DNA of 39,016 bases from Lachnospiraceae bacterium UBA3401 (lineage in GTDB: Bacteria > Bacillota > Clostridia > Lachnospirales > Lachnospiraceae): contig DEPD01000173.1 of the NCBI GenBank assembly GCA_002358575.1, positions 1 through 39,016 of the forward strand, read 5' to 3'. Both the position numbers and the translations under genes were made by a program. The notes below the pieces were generated by a model. It saw only the letters and a list, made by a program, of their open reading frames with translations. It was not told the DNA's origin and did no database searches. Below are positions 6,486-16,409 of this stretch, one piece after another (position 1 is the first letter of the stretch; each line of letters starts with the position of its first letter).

Positions 6486-8132
6486 CTAATCCTCTCCGCT
6501 CTCGTCCTCAGCCTCCGCAGTATATACAGAAGTCCGTTTTCTTGCCATCTCATCGTTTGCAAGATACTCATCATAAGTCGTAATCTTGTCAATTAAAGTA
6601 CCGTTTGGCAAGATCTCCATAATACGATTTGCTGTCGTCTCCACAAACTGATGATCGTGGCAGGCAAAGATCGCCACCCCTGGAAATTTAATCAGTCCAT
6701 TGTTCAGCGCGGTAATCGACTCCATATCAAGATGGTTTGTCGGCTCGTCAAGAACCAGACAGTTTGCACCACTTATCATCATTTTACTAAGAAGACAACG
6801 CACCTTTTCTCCACCGGAAAGCACCTTGACCTTCTTCACGCCATCCTCGCCCGCAAACAACATTCGGCCAAGAAAACCGCGCACATAAGTAATATCATCC
6901 ACCGGCGAATACCCCATCAGCCAGTCTGCAATCGTATAATCATTGTTAAACTCATTTGTTGGGTCCTTTGGAAAATAAGCCTGTGATGTGGTGACACCCC
7001 ACTTGTATGTTCCCTCATCTGGCTCCATCTCTCCCATCAATATCTGAAAAAGAGTAGTCTTTGCAAGCTCATTTGCACCCACAAACGCAACCTTGTCCTC
7101 CCGACCTAGGATAAAAGAAATGTTATCTAGTACTTTTTCCCCATTGATTGTCTTGGAAAGATGCTCCACTGTCAAAACCTCATTTCCAATCTCACGATCT
7201 GGACGAAAATCAATATAAGGATACTTGCGGCTGGAAGGCTTGATATCTTCCAGTTCAATTTTCTCCAAAGCACGTTTTCTTGAAGTTGCCTGTTTTGATT
7301 TGGAGGCATTCGCAGAAAAACGCGAGATAAATTCCTGCAGTTCTTTAATTTTTTCTTCCTTTTTCTTGTTTGCCTCTTTCATCTGCTTCACAAGAAGCTG
7401 GCTTGACTCATACCAGAAATCATAGTTTCCAGCATAGAGTTGAATTTTTCCATAATCAATATCCGCAATCTGTGTACATACCTTGTTCAGAAAATAGCGG
7501 TCATGAGACACAACAATCACAGTGTTGTCAAAATTAATCAAAAACTCTTCCAGCCACGCAATTGCATCCAAATCCAAATGGTTTGTCGGCTCGTCGAGCA
7601 GCAAAATATCTGGGTTTCCAAACAGCGCTTTTGCAAGAAGCACTTTCACCTTCTCACTGCCGTTCAAATCCTTCATCAATGCATAGTGCAAATCTGTATC
7701 AATACCAAGACCGTTTAAAAGCTGCGCGGCATTGGACTCTGCTTCCCATCCATCCATCTCGGCAAACTCGCCCTCAAGCTCACTGGCACGAATACCATCT
7801 TCATCTGAAAAATCTTCTTTTGCATAGATGGCATCCTTCTCTTTCATAATCTCATAGAGACGGACATTTCCCATAATAACTGTATCGATGACAGAATACT
7901 CATCATACTTAAAGTGATCTTGCTCCAAAACAGAAAGGCGTTGTCCTGGCGTAATTACAATATCACCCTTTGTCGTCTCAAGCTTCCCTGACAAAATCTT
8001 TAAAAAAGTGGATTTTCCTGCTCCGTTGGCACCAATCAATCCATAGCAGTTCCCCTCTGTAAACTTAATATTTACATCCTCAAATAATGCCTTTTTCCCT
8101 ACTCTGTAGGTTACATTGTTTGCACTGATCAT
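6486..8132 (-). CDS. ABC-F ATPase (YbiT/YkpA-like)
   Basis: The 548-residue soluble protein has two ABC nucleotide-binding domains and no membrane segments, so it belongs to the ABC-F ribosome-associated translation factors. Domain 1 has Walker A GANGAGKST (about 34-42), signature LNGSEKV and Walker B ILLLDEPTNHLD. A charged linker around 240-300 is the ABC-F interdomain arm. Domain 2 has an altered Walker A (GANELAKTT), signature LSGGEKVRCLL and LVLDEPTNHLD. The NGSEKV and NELAKTT variants fit the YbiT/YkpA group rather than antibiotic-resistance ABC-F proteins, although function remains inferred. It has its own promoter (8191-8218) and terminator, so it is probably transcribed alone. Confidence 0.88.
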   Translation of the reverse strand: MISANNVTYRVGKKALFEDVNIKFTEGNCYGLIGANGAGKSTFLKILSGKLETTKGDIVITPGQRLSVLEQDHFKYDEYSVIDTVIMGNVRLYEIMKEKDAIYAKEDFSDEDGIRASELEGEFAEMDGWEAESNAAQLLNGLGIDTDLHYALMKDLNGSEKVKVLLAKALFGNPDILLLDEPTNHLDLDAIAWLEEFLINFDNTVIVVSHDRYFLNKVCTQIADIDYGKIQLYAGNYDFWYESSQLLVKQMKEANKKKEEKIKELQEFISRFSANASKSKQATSRKRALEKIELEDIKPSSRKYPYIDFRPDREIGNEVLTVEHLSKTINGEKVLDNISFILGREDKVAFVGANELAKTTLFQILMGEMEPDEGTYKWGVTTSQAYFPKDPTNEFNNDYTIADWLMGYSPVDDITYVRGFLGRMLFAGEDGVKKVKVLSGGEKVRCLLSKMMISGANCLVLDEPTNHLDMESITALNNGLIKFPGVAIFACHDHQFVETTANRIMEILPNGTLIDKITTYDEYLANDEMARKRTSVYTAEAEDESGED

Positions 8133-8190
8133 AATAAATTCCTCTTATTCTAATATTCATGTTTCGTCCTGTCCCAAAACATCACTTTCT

Positions 8191-8218
8191 ATTATACATA
8201 AAAAGCGCGATTTTTCAA
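8191..8218 (-). promoter_or_regulatory. Promoter of the ABC-F gene
   Basis: On the minus strand TTGAAA (8218-8213) and TATAAT (8196-8191) are separated by 16 nt, 59 nt upstream of the start codon at 8132. Confidence 0.65.
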
Positions 8219-8242
8219 GGAAAATTTATATCTCTGTAACCA

Positions 8243-10360
8243 CTATTTCTTAAACAATCTTCCAAAAAGCCCTTTTTTGTTTGTGTCAGTTTCCACTGTT
8301 TCTTCCACGGATTCTGTGCTTTCTATTCTCCTGTATTTCTGCGCATTTTCCGGGTCTTCCTTTAACGTCAATAAAGCGTCATATGCCTGCAACATATTCA
8401 AATTATTTGCCTCTGACAGTTCCTGTGCAGTGAACCCTTCAATTGTGAGCATTCCAACTGGCGGATACGCACCATTTCTGACTGCCGCGGCAAATTCCAC
8501 AAAAATACTGTGGTCAGAACGAAGCCGTTTATAATAGTACATCGCCTCTGAATAGGCAAGTCCACAGCCCTGTGTCAGATAAATCATAAATTCCTCGCGA
8601 AAAGCTTCTCCGTTTTTCCACTGTTTTGCTACCTCGCTCATCAACTGCGTGTTCATCAGACATAATGTGCTTGGTCCGTCTGTGAGCGCTGCTATGTTGG
8701 ACGCCTCACAAAGCTTTTCCATAAACTGCGGATTATCTATTCCAGCCGGCATTAACTGCCCTTCCCCTTTTCGTCCAATCTCATAGCGGTTTGTGGTGAT
8801 CAGGTAAACAATATTATTCTTGAGCGTAAAATCCCCATTTTTTTCTTTTAGCGTATAGATATAAGGCTTCTCGCAGAGCGCTTCCGTGAGCGAAATGGTA
8901 ATCTGATTCATCAGTCGCGTATATTTTGTCACTGTTTCCTCGTCTGATGCCTTTCTAGCTGTATCAAAACGCGCCGCTGCCTCCTGCATCATTATCATCA
9001 TCTCTGTGACACTGCATCCTGCTAAATAAGCCACACCCTGATCAAAATCCTGGTCCATATGCGCAATTAATGCAGCCTTTCTATCGTCACTTACATAGTA
9101 CTCATTTTTCTGATCACAGAATGGCACAATCGGCATACGATACTTTTTCTCGCCTTCCTCCTCGCGAAAAACCTGCGGCAGCGCTTCCTCTGACAACAGT
9201 TCTTCCACCTCGCACCGATATCCAGTCACATTCCAAAGATACGCGATCTTACAGCTAATGGCATCCACTGTATCAAAATCAAAATTTACCCCTGTCACGC
9301 CAAGTTTTTCCGCCAATGCAAGCACTGTCTCAAGCTGAAACAGTTCTTCTTTCTGATCTAATACACCAATAGGAAACGTACTGTCAAAAATAGGCAGTGT
9401 CATAGGATTTTGCAGAACATAGTTCACCGCATCATCATACTTTTCAAATAAAAATAGAAAAATATTATTCTCATCTGGTTTTAACAACAGCGGATTTCCA
9501 CAGGCTGTGCGATAGTCACTGTGCTGTGGTGCCATCAAAATATAAATTTTGTCCATCTGCGTATATGCGCGGATTCTCGCCTGCACCATCTCTTCATTGT
9601 AGTGTGGTATCTCCAGATATCCTGTGAGATTCAGCGTCACCGGATTATATTCCAGCCAATAATTTCGGTGCGGCTCTACAATCACCTGAAGCCTGCCTTT
9701 TACAATCTGTGACAACATGGCAAGCTTATATTTATTAATTGGTTTTTTATCGGGATTAAAATGCATTGCACTGTCCGCCGTCAAAAATACCTTTAGGGAC
9801 TCATAATCATAATCTTCCTGCGTCGCCTCCCCACCATTTTTTTTCCTTCTCATGGTCATAAGCGCAAAAACTGGTTTCTCGCCTTCTTTAGGCTGCACTC
9901 GTAAATCAGGAACCTGTCCTATAATATAGACGCTTTTTGTCCACAGTCGTGCAATCGCTTCCTCCTGCGCGCACCGTTTTATAGAAGCCATATACAAAAT
10001 ATGATAACTGTCCGCTGCATCCTTAAGTGCCAACAGCTCTTTTGACGCAATATATTTTTCATCACACAGCACATTTTTTGGTGCATTCTCATTTGTACTC
10101 ATATGAAGTACCAGCCCAGGTATCTCTTCCTCAAAGATTTGATTGACGACCTCGCCCAGCTTATCCTCATGATACGCATACTGGTGACTACTGTATTTCA
10201 CAGCCTTTGCGACATATGCATCATAGTATTCTTTTTCAAAAAAGACATGGATCGCGTCATCAAAGACTTCCTCCTCATCGCGCTGCATCACCATAATGTC
10301 TTTGTCAAAGCCCTCAAATAACCGCAGTTGCCACACTGAAATGTTTGTTTTTCTTTCCAC
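8243..10360 (-). CDS. Unrecognised 705-residue cytosolic protein
   Basis: I do not recognise this gene. The protein is acidic and soluble-looking, with no signal peptide or membrane segment. Several segments (about residues 115-220 and 300-400) have an alternating strand/helix pattern with phrases such as NNIFLFLFEKYDDAVNYVL and LKVFLTADSAM. These vaguely recall SseB-type domains, but the match is too weak to call. The C-terminus is a short charged tail ending in KKGLFGRLFKK. The gene lies 25 nt downstream of a small acidic protein gene and probably forms a two-gene operon with it, from a promoter at 10747-10775. No neighbour suggests a pathway. Codon and base composition look like the rest of the window, so recent transfer is not indicated. 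Confidence 0.8.
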   Translation of the reverse strand: MERKTNISVWQLRLFEGFDKDIMVMQRDEEEVFDDAIHVFFEKEYYDAYVAKAVKYSSHQYAYHEDKLGEVVNQIFEEEIPGLVLHMSTNENAPKNVLCDEKYIASKELLALKDAADSYHILYMASIKRCAQEEAIARLWTKSVYIIGQVPDLRVQPKEGEKPVFALMTMRRKKNGGEATQEDYDYESLKVFLTADSAMHFNPDKKPINKYKLAMLSQIVKGRLQVIVEPHRNYWLEYNPVTLNLTGYLEIPHYNEEMVQARIRAYTQMDKIYILMAPQHSDYRTACGNPLLLKPDENNIFLFLFEKYDDAVNYVLQNPMTLPIFDSTFPIGVLDQKEELFQLETVLALAEKLGVTGVNFDFDTVDAISCKIAYLWNVTGYRCEVEELLSEEALPQVFREEEGEKKYRMPIVPFCDQKNEYYVSDDRKAALIAHMDQDFDQGVAYLAGCSVTEMMIMMQEAAARFDTARKASDEETVTKYTRLMNQITISLTEALCEKPYIYTLKEKNGDFTLKNNIVYLITTNRYEIGRKGEGQLMPAGIDNPQFMEKLCEASNIAALTDGPSTLCLMNTQLMSEVAKQWKNGEAFREEFMIYLTQGCGLAYSEAMYYYKRLRSDHSIFVEFAAAVRNGAYPPVGMLTIEGFTAQELSEANNLNMLQAYDALLTLKEDPENAQKYRRIESTESVEETVETDTNKKGLFGRLFKK

Positions 10361-10385
10361 TTTGTCTACCTATTCCTATCTTTTA

Positions 10386-10649
10386 TTAGCTCTCTACGAT
10401 CAGATATCTTCCGTCACCGATGTCAAATACTTCGGGCGCATCCACGATCTCTTCTCTTTCCTGTCCCTCAAGATCAATTCCTTCATCGTCAAAATACTCC
10501 CATACCTCATCTATGGAATCGACAACCACTGCCATACATTCCTCAAGGAACGCCTCTGCCTCATCGATATTTCCTGCTACCTTCTCCGGCAACAACTTTA
10601 GCTGATTCTTCAAAAAACAGTTTAATACCGCTTCATCATACTCGTGCAT
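10386..10649 (-). CDS. Small acidic protein of unknown function
   Basis: The protein has 87 residues and is strongly acidic. It is rich in predicted helix (DEAEAFLEECMAVVVDSIDEVWEYFDDEG) and ends in a conserved-looking GDGRYLIVES. It has no membrane segment. The start ATG at 10649 is chosen because of AAAGGAG 8-12 nt upstream; an in-frame upstream extension would lack a ribosome site. It precedes the 705-residue protein gene by 25 nt, so the two are likely cotranscribed. Small proteins like this occur in Lachnospiraceae but I know of no established function; no enzyme motif is visible. Confidence 0.7.
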   Translation of the reverse strand: MHEYDEAVLNCFLKNQLKLLPEKVAGNIDEAEAFLEECMAVVVDSIDEVWEYFDDEGIDLEGQEREEIVDAPEVFDIGDGRYLIVES

Positions 10650-10672
10650 AACTATCTCTCCTTTATAAGAAT

Positions 10673-10707
10673 ATTTCATTGTCTGTTATACTCACGACAG
10701 ATGAAAT
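10673..10707 (-). promoter_or_regulatory. 5'-UTR hairpin upstream of small acidic gene
   Basis: ATTTCAT (10673-10679) pairs with ATGAAAT (10701-10707), and CTGT (10683-10686) with ACAG (10697-10700), with a short bulge. The hairpin is in the roughly 90-nt leader between the predicted start of transcription and the ribosome site at about 10656-10661. No riboswitch family is recognised. Confidence 0.4.
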
Positions 10708-10746
10708 CTACCGTGATTTTCGGCCGCCAGTATATCATCACTTAAT

Positions 10747-10775
10747 AATGTAACAGCATACGCACCTACTGTAAA
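10747..10775 (-). promoter_or_regulatory. Promoter of the small acidic/705-residue gene pair
   Basis: On the minus strand TTTACA (10775-10770) and TACATT (10752-10747) are separated by 17 nt. It lies downstream of maf and starts a roughly 90-nt leader. Confidence 0.55.
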
Positions 10776-10792
10776 GTCCTTTCTCAAACATT

Positions 10793-11395
10793 CTATACTA
10801 ATTTTCTAACAAAGAGTTCCTGCATCAATCTGGCAATCGGAAGTCCTACCACATTATTGTACTCTCCATTGATGGATTTAATAAAGGCAGCACATTTTCC
10901 TTGGATTGCGTAAGCGCCTGCCTTATCCATTGGTTCCCCAGTTGCCACATACGCCGCAATCTGCTCTGGTGTCATTGGATACATGCAAACATCTGTACTT
11001 TCACAAAAAGTAACTCGCTCCTGTTTCCGTTTTTTTAGCCCTTTCTCCAATACAATCAGAGTTACACCTGTATAAACCTGATGGGAATCTCCTTGCAACT
11101 TTGTCAACATTGCTATGGCATCATTGTTGTCTTTTGGCTTACCCATAATCTCATTTTTATGCACGACAATTGTATCTGCACCAATAATAACAACCGTGTC
11201 GTTCTGATATCGCTGCAGATAACGCACCACTGTCGCGCTCGCCTTCTGATATGAAAGTTCCTCCACAATATCCGCCGGGACTTCTTTGGTAATAATTTCC
11301 TTTTCATGCGCCTGTGAAATTTCAAAGCACAGCCCCATCTGTTCCAAAAGCTCCCGCCGACGCGGAGAACCTGATGCAAGTACATATTTTATCAT
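10793..11395 (-). CDS. maf: Maf family nucleoside triphosphate pyrophosphatase
   Basis: The 200-residue protein carries the Maf signature at its N-terminus (LASGSPRRRELLEQMG, about 7-22). A catalytic-pocket GADTIVVHKNEIMGKPKD lies around residues 77-94, and the GAYAIQGKCAAFI segment near 160. The family hydrolyses dTTP, UTP or modified NTPs to monophosphates and limits septum formation when overexpressed. It is the last gene of a minus-strand cluster, 17 nt after ppk. Length and motifs are typical. Confidence 0.93.
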   Translation of the reverse strand: MIKYVLASGSPRRRELLEQMGLCFEISQAHEKEIITKEVPADIVEELSYQKASATVVRYLQRYQNDTVVIIGADTIVVHKNEIMGKPKDNNDAIAMLTKLQGDSHQVYTGVTLIVLEKGLKKRKQERVTFCESTDVCMYPMTPEQIAAYVATGEPMDKAGAYAIQGKCAAFIKSINGEYNNVVGLPIARLMQELFVRKLV

Positions 11396-11412
11396 AAATC
11401 CGTATGCTCCTA

Positions 11413-13602
11413 TTAATTTTGTATCGTCTGATTATATTCTGGTTTAAATGTGCGTGCCTGCTGTTCTGCCTTCTCCTTCTTTGCAGACAAAGCCTCATAT
11501 TCCTTGCAAAATTCTTCCTGTGCGTTATGCGCTTCTTTATCCTTGTTGTCTATCTTGCAATAACTGCCATCTGCCTGCAAAAACTGAGCCTTTTGCGTGT
11601 CATTCAACTGTACTTCAAGGACATGCCAGACTTTTTCTTTCAACTCTGCATTGAGCACTGGGAAAAGGATTTCCACCCTTCGTTCGAGATTTCGCGGCAT
11701 CCAGTCCGCACTCGCCATATAAAGCTCCGGATCACCTGCATTCTCAAAATAGAAAATTCGCGCATGTTCCAAAAAATTTCCTACAATAGAGCGCACTTCA
11801 ATATTGTCGTTTGTGCCCTCCACTCCTGTCCGCAAGCAGCATATTCCTCTGACAATAAGCTGTATCTTTACTCCTTTTGCAGCCGCCTCGTACAGTGCTT
11901 TTATAATATCTGGATCGCACAGAGAGTTCATCTTTGCAACAATTCTTGCTGGTCGCTTTTCTATCGCGTTAGATTTCTCACGATTAATCAAATATAGAAA
12001 TCTATCTTTCAACCACAATGGTGCCAAAGCCAAATGATTCCAGCCCAAAGGTTCCGAATAGCCCGAAAGCATATTAAAGACAGCCGTTGCATCCTCACCA
12101 ATCGCTTCATTGCATGTAAGTATTCCCAAATCGGTATAGAGTTTTGCTGTAGCGTCATTGTAATTTCCTGTCCCTAAATGGACATAGCGTCGTATACCTT
12201 CCTCCTCACGTCGAACTACCAATGTAATCTTGCAATGCGTCTTTAATCCCACCAATCCATAGATAACATGACAGCCCGCCTTTTCTAGTTTCTTTGCCCA
12301 GACAATATTGTTCTCTTCATCAAAGCGCGCCTTTAATTCCACCAGCACAGAAACCTGTTTTCCATTTTCTGCTGCCTGTGCCAATGCTGCAATAATCGGT
12401 GAATTCCCACTCACACGATACAAGGTTTGTTTGATTGCCAACACCTGCGGATCTTTTGCTGCCTGTTTAATAAAATCAACAACTGGTGCAAATGTCTGAT
12501 ATGGATGATGCAACAAGATATCTTGTTCTCGAATTTTCTCAAAGATATCCTCCTCAGTCTCAATCTCTGGTACTGGCTGCGGTATATATGGACGATTTTT
12601 CAGATGTGCGAATCCCTCCAGTCCGTACATCTTCATCAAGAAAGTAAGGTCCAATGGTCCTTCAATATTGTAGATATCTCTCTCATCTATCATAAGCTCT
12701 TTTTTGATAATGTCAAGCAATCGCGTCTCAATGCCTTCCTCGACCTCAAGCCGAATTGCCTCCCCCCACTGTCTTTTTTTGAGCTGTTTCTCGATTTCTT
12801 TTAATAAATCCTCTGTTTCCTCCTCCTCAAGCGAAAAATCCGCATTTCTCATAATCCGAAACGGGAAGGAGCACTCAATATTATAATTCAAAAACAGCTT
12901 ATCCATATTACGCTCAATAATCTGTTCCAACAAAATCACACGTTTTGTCCCGTCTGACGCCTCTGGAAGCTGTACAATGCGCGGCAAAACGCTTGGAACC
13001 TGAACGGTAGCAAATTCTACTTCCTTGCCATGCACAGACTTTTTGTTAAACAAGTGTCTTCTACCTTTCACTTCTTTTCGGGACACCAACGCGCCCAGAT
13101 TCAAAGACTTGTTGCGAATTAGTGGAAAAGGTCTTGAGGAATCTACTGCCATCGGTGTAAGTACCGGATATACATTGTCCTGAAAATAACGGTCCACAAA
13201 TGCACAGTCTTTCTTCGTAAGCTCCTCATGGCTCTCTACCACCATCAACCCATTCTGCGCAAGCTGTGGTAATAAAGACCTATTATATACAGCATATTGC
13301 ATATTAACAAGCTCATGTGTTGCCTTATTAATCACTTCAAGCTGCTCATTTGGAGTCATTCCGGCGATATCCTTTTTTGTATATCCCGCATTCACCATAT
13401 CTTTCAAAGAAGCCACACGCACCATAAAAAATTCATCCAAGTTTGACGCCGTGATACCCAAAAATTTAATTCGTTCAAACAATGGTATATCTCTATCCTT
13501 TGCCTCTCCTAACACACGGTTGTTAAAGGCAAGCCAGCTTAATTCTCTGTTATAATAATATTCAGACTTGCTGTAATCTGTCTTACTGTTCTTGTCTCCC
13601 AT
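11413..13602 (-). CDS. ppk1: Polyphosphate kinase Ppk1
   Basis: The 729-residue enzyme reversibly transfers the ATP gamma-phosphate to long-chain polyphosphate. Domain order is standard: N-terminal domain (YYNRELSWLAFNNRVL, about 16-32), head domain, then two phospholipase-D-like C-terminal domains. The catalytic His lies in KTHCKITLVVRR, followed by the conserved YVHLGTGNYND and, later, ADWMPRNLERRVEILFPV. It is 13 nt downstream of ppx and 17 nt upstream of maf, so polyphosphate synthesis and breakdown genes are coupled. The C-terminal tail after about residue 690 is charged and not part of the catalytic core. Confidence 0.96.
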   Translation of the reverse strand: MGDKNSKTDYSKSEYYYNRELSWLAFNNRVLGEAKDRDIPLFERIKFLGITASNLDEFFMVRVASLKDMVNAGYTKKDIAGMTPNEQLEVINKATHELVNMQYAVYNRSLLPQLAQNGLMVVESHEELTKKDCAFVDRYFQDNVYPVLTPMAVDSSRPFPLIRNKSLNLGALVSRKEVKGRRHLFNKKSVHGKEVEFATVQVPSVLPRIVQLPEASDGTKRVILLEQIIERNMDKLFLNYNIECSFPFRIMRNADFSLEEEETEDLLKEIEKQLKKRQWGEAIRLEVEEGIETRLLDIIKKELMIDERDIYNIEGPLDLTFLMKMYGLEGFAHLKNRPYIPQPVPEIETEEDIFEKIREQDILLHHPYQTFAPVVDFIKQAAKDPQVLAIKQTLYRVSGNSPIIAALAQAAENGKQVSVLVELKARFDEENNIVWAKKLEKAGCHVIYGLVGLKTHCKITLVVRREEEGIRRYVHLGTGNYNDATAKLYTDLGILTCNEAIGEDATAVFNMLSGYSEPLGWNHLALAPLWLKDRFLYLINREKSNAIEKRPARIVAKMNSLCDPDIIKALYEAAAKGVKIQLIVRGICCLRTGVEGTNDNIEVRSIVGNFLEHARIFYFENAGDPELYMASADWMPRNLERRVEILFPVLNAELKEKVWHVLEVQLNDTQKAQFLQADGSYCKIDNKDKEAHNAQEEFCKEYEALSAKKEKAEQQARTFKPEYNQTIQN

Positions 13603-13615
13603 CTCTATTCTCCCC

Positions 13616-15178
13616 TTAAATATTACTTTTTTTCTGTCTTATCACTGGTTTAATATTATACACTTCCTCAAAAAAAGTCGCATATCGGTTAAATAATCCA
13701 AACTCCAGAGTCATATCTGCATTCGTTTCTATTGTGAGCAATAATTCATCTTCCTCATTCACAATTTTCAACTTGCTGCATTTTCCGCGATGACTTAAAT
13801 CCAATCCCTCTGAGAGTCGAATAATCGCCGTCAATTTTGCAATCTTTAAATAGGACTCTCTGTCAAGAGAAGCTGTGCTATCCAAAATTTTATAGTAATC
13901 AAATTTCTCTGTGGCATATTTTACAATATTTGCAAGAATTTCACGTTCGACATGGGACAACCCTATAATCTCTGTGGCGATAATAATATTATAAGAACTT
14001 TCACCAACATTTGCAAAACTGATGTATCTACCACACTCGCTCAATATGGCTGCGAGCTGCAAAAGCAATCGGTCACGCTTGGACAATCCATGCTTTTTGT
14101 TCATACTATCAAAAATTGTCAACGCAATTGTCTCTCGCTCGCGTGTTCGATGTTCAATACTGTGATACCGCCGATTAATATCCCTGGCGCAGTCAAGAAT
14201 ATCCTGCTCAAAATCATGTGGCATTCCTTCTGTATCTGATGGTAATAATTTGTTTTGTTCAGCATACTCATATGCAATACCATCACACAAAGATACTCCT
14301 GGTGCCCACAACATCTCTGCCCCTAAGACCTTTATCATACACTTAAGCATTAACGCCGAAAAATACAAAAGCGAAATATTTTCTTGTGCCAGTCCGAGAG
14401 ACATTGCAATCTCTCTTGTTTTCTTTTTCTTTAGTGAATCCACAAACGCTAAAAAATTCTCTGTACTTACCTGACCTTTTTTGATTGTCTTGAGATAATT
14501 ACGTTGAACAATAAGTGATACGTAATCATCTACCAAGATAATATTTTGTATTTTTTTGTTCCCAATGTACATTTCTCGAAAACTATCCAAGCTGTCGGAA
14601 ACCATCTCCTCCACCATATCCTCAAGCTGATAGCTCCGATAAGACACACGTGCTAGCTCCTCACGCATACGAAGTACTCCTGGTCTAATGTTCTGAGAAG
14701 TAACCAGACTATCTTCATCAAATAAAGATATCTGAACACTTCCGCCTCCAATATCAATAAAAGCAGTACTTTTCTCTATAATGCTCTGAAAATCTTTCAC
14801 GCGCGATGCCACGGACTTATAATCCAAAAAACGCTGCTCTGAGTTACTTAGAACCTCTATTTTTATCCCTGTGCGCGTCTCAATTTGGTCGAGCAAAATC
14901 AGACGATTCTGTGACTCTCGAATGGCACTTGTCCCATATGCCTTATAGCCATCCGCTTTATAAGATTTCATAATGGCAGTAAATTCATTCAACATTCTGC
15001 ACAGTTCATCAACCCTGGCACTATCAATCTTTCCCATAAAATAAGAGTCTGTCCCCAGCTCTATCCTATGCCGGATATGATCGATTTCCTTAATTCCGTT
15101 TTTCGTTGATATCTCATATATTTTCATACCAAGCTCATAAGAACCCACATCTATCGCTGCAAATGTCTTGTATGACAT
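13616..15178 (-). CDS. ppx: Exopolyphosphatase / GppA family phosphatase
   Basis: The 520-residue protein belongs to the Ppx/GppA branch of the sugar-kinase/Hsp70 ATPase fold. N-terminal AAIDVGSYELGMKIYE (7-22) and FIDIGGGSVQISLFD (about 140-154) are the two phosphate-binding loops. A C-terminal helical HD-like domain spans about 320-510. It removes terminal phosphates from polyphosphate and/or pppGpp; which of the two cannot be told from sequence. In place of the common SNS/NS-type residues the first loop has GSYE, a divergence typical of clostridial members. It directly precedes ppk. Confidence 0.9.
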   Translation of the reverse strand: MSYKTFAAIDVGSYELGMKIYEISTKNGIKEIDHIRHRIELGTDSYFMGKIDSARVDELCRMLNEFTAIMKSYKADGYKAYGTSAIRESQNRLILLDQIETRTGIKIEVLSNSEQRFLDYKSVASRVKDFQSIIEKSTAFIDIGGGSVQISLFDEDSLVTSQNIRPGVLRMREELARVSYRSYQLEDMVEEMVSDSLDSFREMYIGNKKIQNIILVDDYVSLIVQRNYLKTIKKGQVSTENFLAFVDSLKKKKTREIAMSLGLAQENISLLYFSALMLKCMIKVLGAEMLWAPGVSLCDGIAYEYAEQNKLLPSDTEGMPHDFEQDILDCARDINRRYHSIEHRTRERETIALTIFDSMNKKHGLSKRDRLLLQLAAILSECGRYISFANVGESSYNIIIATEIIGLSHVEREILANIVKYATEKFDYYKILDSTASLDRESYLKIAKLTAIIRLSEGLDLSHRGKCSKLKIVNEEDELLLTIETNADMTLEFGLFNRYATFFEEVYNIKPVIRQKKSNI

Positions 15179-15249
15179 ATCTACACCTCATTCCCCTAAC
15201 AGTATCTTTGTATCTAAGAAACTATTTAAAAATTATTTCTTAACAGTTC

Positions 15250-16374
15250 CTAATAATTTCCAAGTATCTTCATATTTCGAGTTTCCTCCCGCAATCCCCG
15301 CAGTGCATTCCTGACTGCACTGTCTGCGAGATTCCCCTCAAAATCCAAAAAAAACCGATATTCCCAATTTCTTCCGGCAAGTGGTCTCGACTCAATCTTT
15401 GTCATATTCAAACCATTGTACATCAGATGCGACAGCACATGATACAGCGCTCCACTCTCATGACTTAATTCAAAACACAAACTTATCTTGGAAGCCTTCT
15501 TTGCATAGACCTTCTGATTTGTGACAATAATAAAACGCGTCGAGTTTTCTTTTAAATCATTTACCCCTCGTTTCAGCACTTCAAGACCATAAATCTTTGC
15601 TGCCATCTCACCTGCTATCGCCGCCTGTGCCACATTCTTATCCCCCGCAACCTTTTTTGCCGCATACGCATTGTTTTTCATGCTAATCTGCTGCCATCCA
15701 GTCTCAAACAGATAGTGCGCACTCTGCATTAATGACTGCGGGTGCGAATAAACTGTTCTGATATCCTCAATCTTCGCTCCTGGCACGCCCAACAGACAGT
15801 GCTCAATCTTAATAATCTGCTCCCCCACAATATAATTTTCAAATTCCACCAGCAAATCATAGATTTCACTCACAATCCCCGCAGATGAATTTTCAATTGG
15901 AAGCACTGCAAAATCAGCACTGCCCTCATCAATTGCAAGCATTGCGTCGCGAAACGTATCAACATTAAAACTGTCAACCTCCTCCCCAAAATACTCCATC
16001 ATAGCCGCCTGTGAATACGCGCCTTCTGCCCCCTGAAACACAACTCTGCACTTTTGTTTGTATGTCTCTGCCATCTCGATAAAAGAAAGCTTCCCGCCAC
16101 CATTGTGTTCTGTAATCATCTGATATTGAAGCTTTCTGCTCATCGCCATAATCTGTTCAAACAGTTCCTTTATGCCTTGCGCATTAAACTCATTGTGTGT
16201 CAGCGCACTGACTGTCTTGAGTTTCTGCTGTTCTCTCTCCTTGTCAAACACCCGTTTACCTGTTTCAATCTTATATGCAGCCACCTGCGCACAGACCTCC
16301 ATTCGCTTTTCATACAGTTCGACCATTTGGCGATCAATTCCGTCAAGCATTCCCCTAAGTTCCAATAAATCCAT
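15250..16374 (-). CDS. pheA: Bifunctional chorismate mutase / prephenate dehydratase (P-protein)
   Basis: The 374-residue enzyme makes phenylpyruvate for phenylalanine synthesis. Residues 1-85 form an AroQ-type chorismate mutase helix bundle (RGMLDGIDRQMVELYEKRM). Residues 110-285 are prephenate dehydratase, with the catalytic threonine in the STRF motif (278-281). Residues 297-374 are an ACT domain for phenylalanine feedback, with GALYHVL and the ESRP motif at 328-331. It has a short leader (about 29 nt), which leaves no room for a T-box. It is followed by ppx after 71 nt, with no obvious functional link between the two. Confidence 0.95.
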   Translation of the reverse strand: MDLLELRGMLDGIDRQMVELYEKRMEVCAQVAAYKIETGKRVFDKEREQQKLKTVSALTHNEFNAQGIKELFEQIMAMSRKLQYQMITEHNGGGKLSFIEMAETYKQKCRVVFQGAEGAYSQAAMMEYFGEEVDSFNVDTFRDAMLAIDEGSADFAVLPIENSSAGIVSEIYDLLVEFENYIVGEQIIKIEHCLLGVPGAKIEDIRTVYSHPQSLMQSAHYLFETGWQQISMKNNAYAAKKVAGDKNVAQAAIAGEMAAKIYGLEVLKRGVNDLKENSTRFIIVTNQKVYAKKASKISLCFELSHESGALYHVLSHLMYNGLNMTKIESRPLAGRNWEYRFFLDFEGNLADSAVRNALRGLREETRNMKILGNY

Positions 16375-16409
16375 CTGCCCATCCTCCGCTTTTCATTTCA
16401 CTTTTTTTC

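Noticed and set aside
16375..16403. T-box or phenylalanine leader before pheA
   Set aside because: The predicted leader is only about 29 nt, too short for a T-box.
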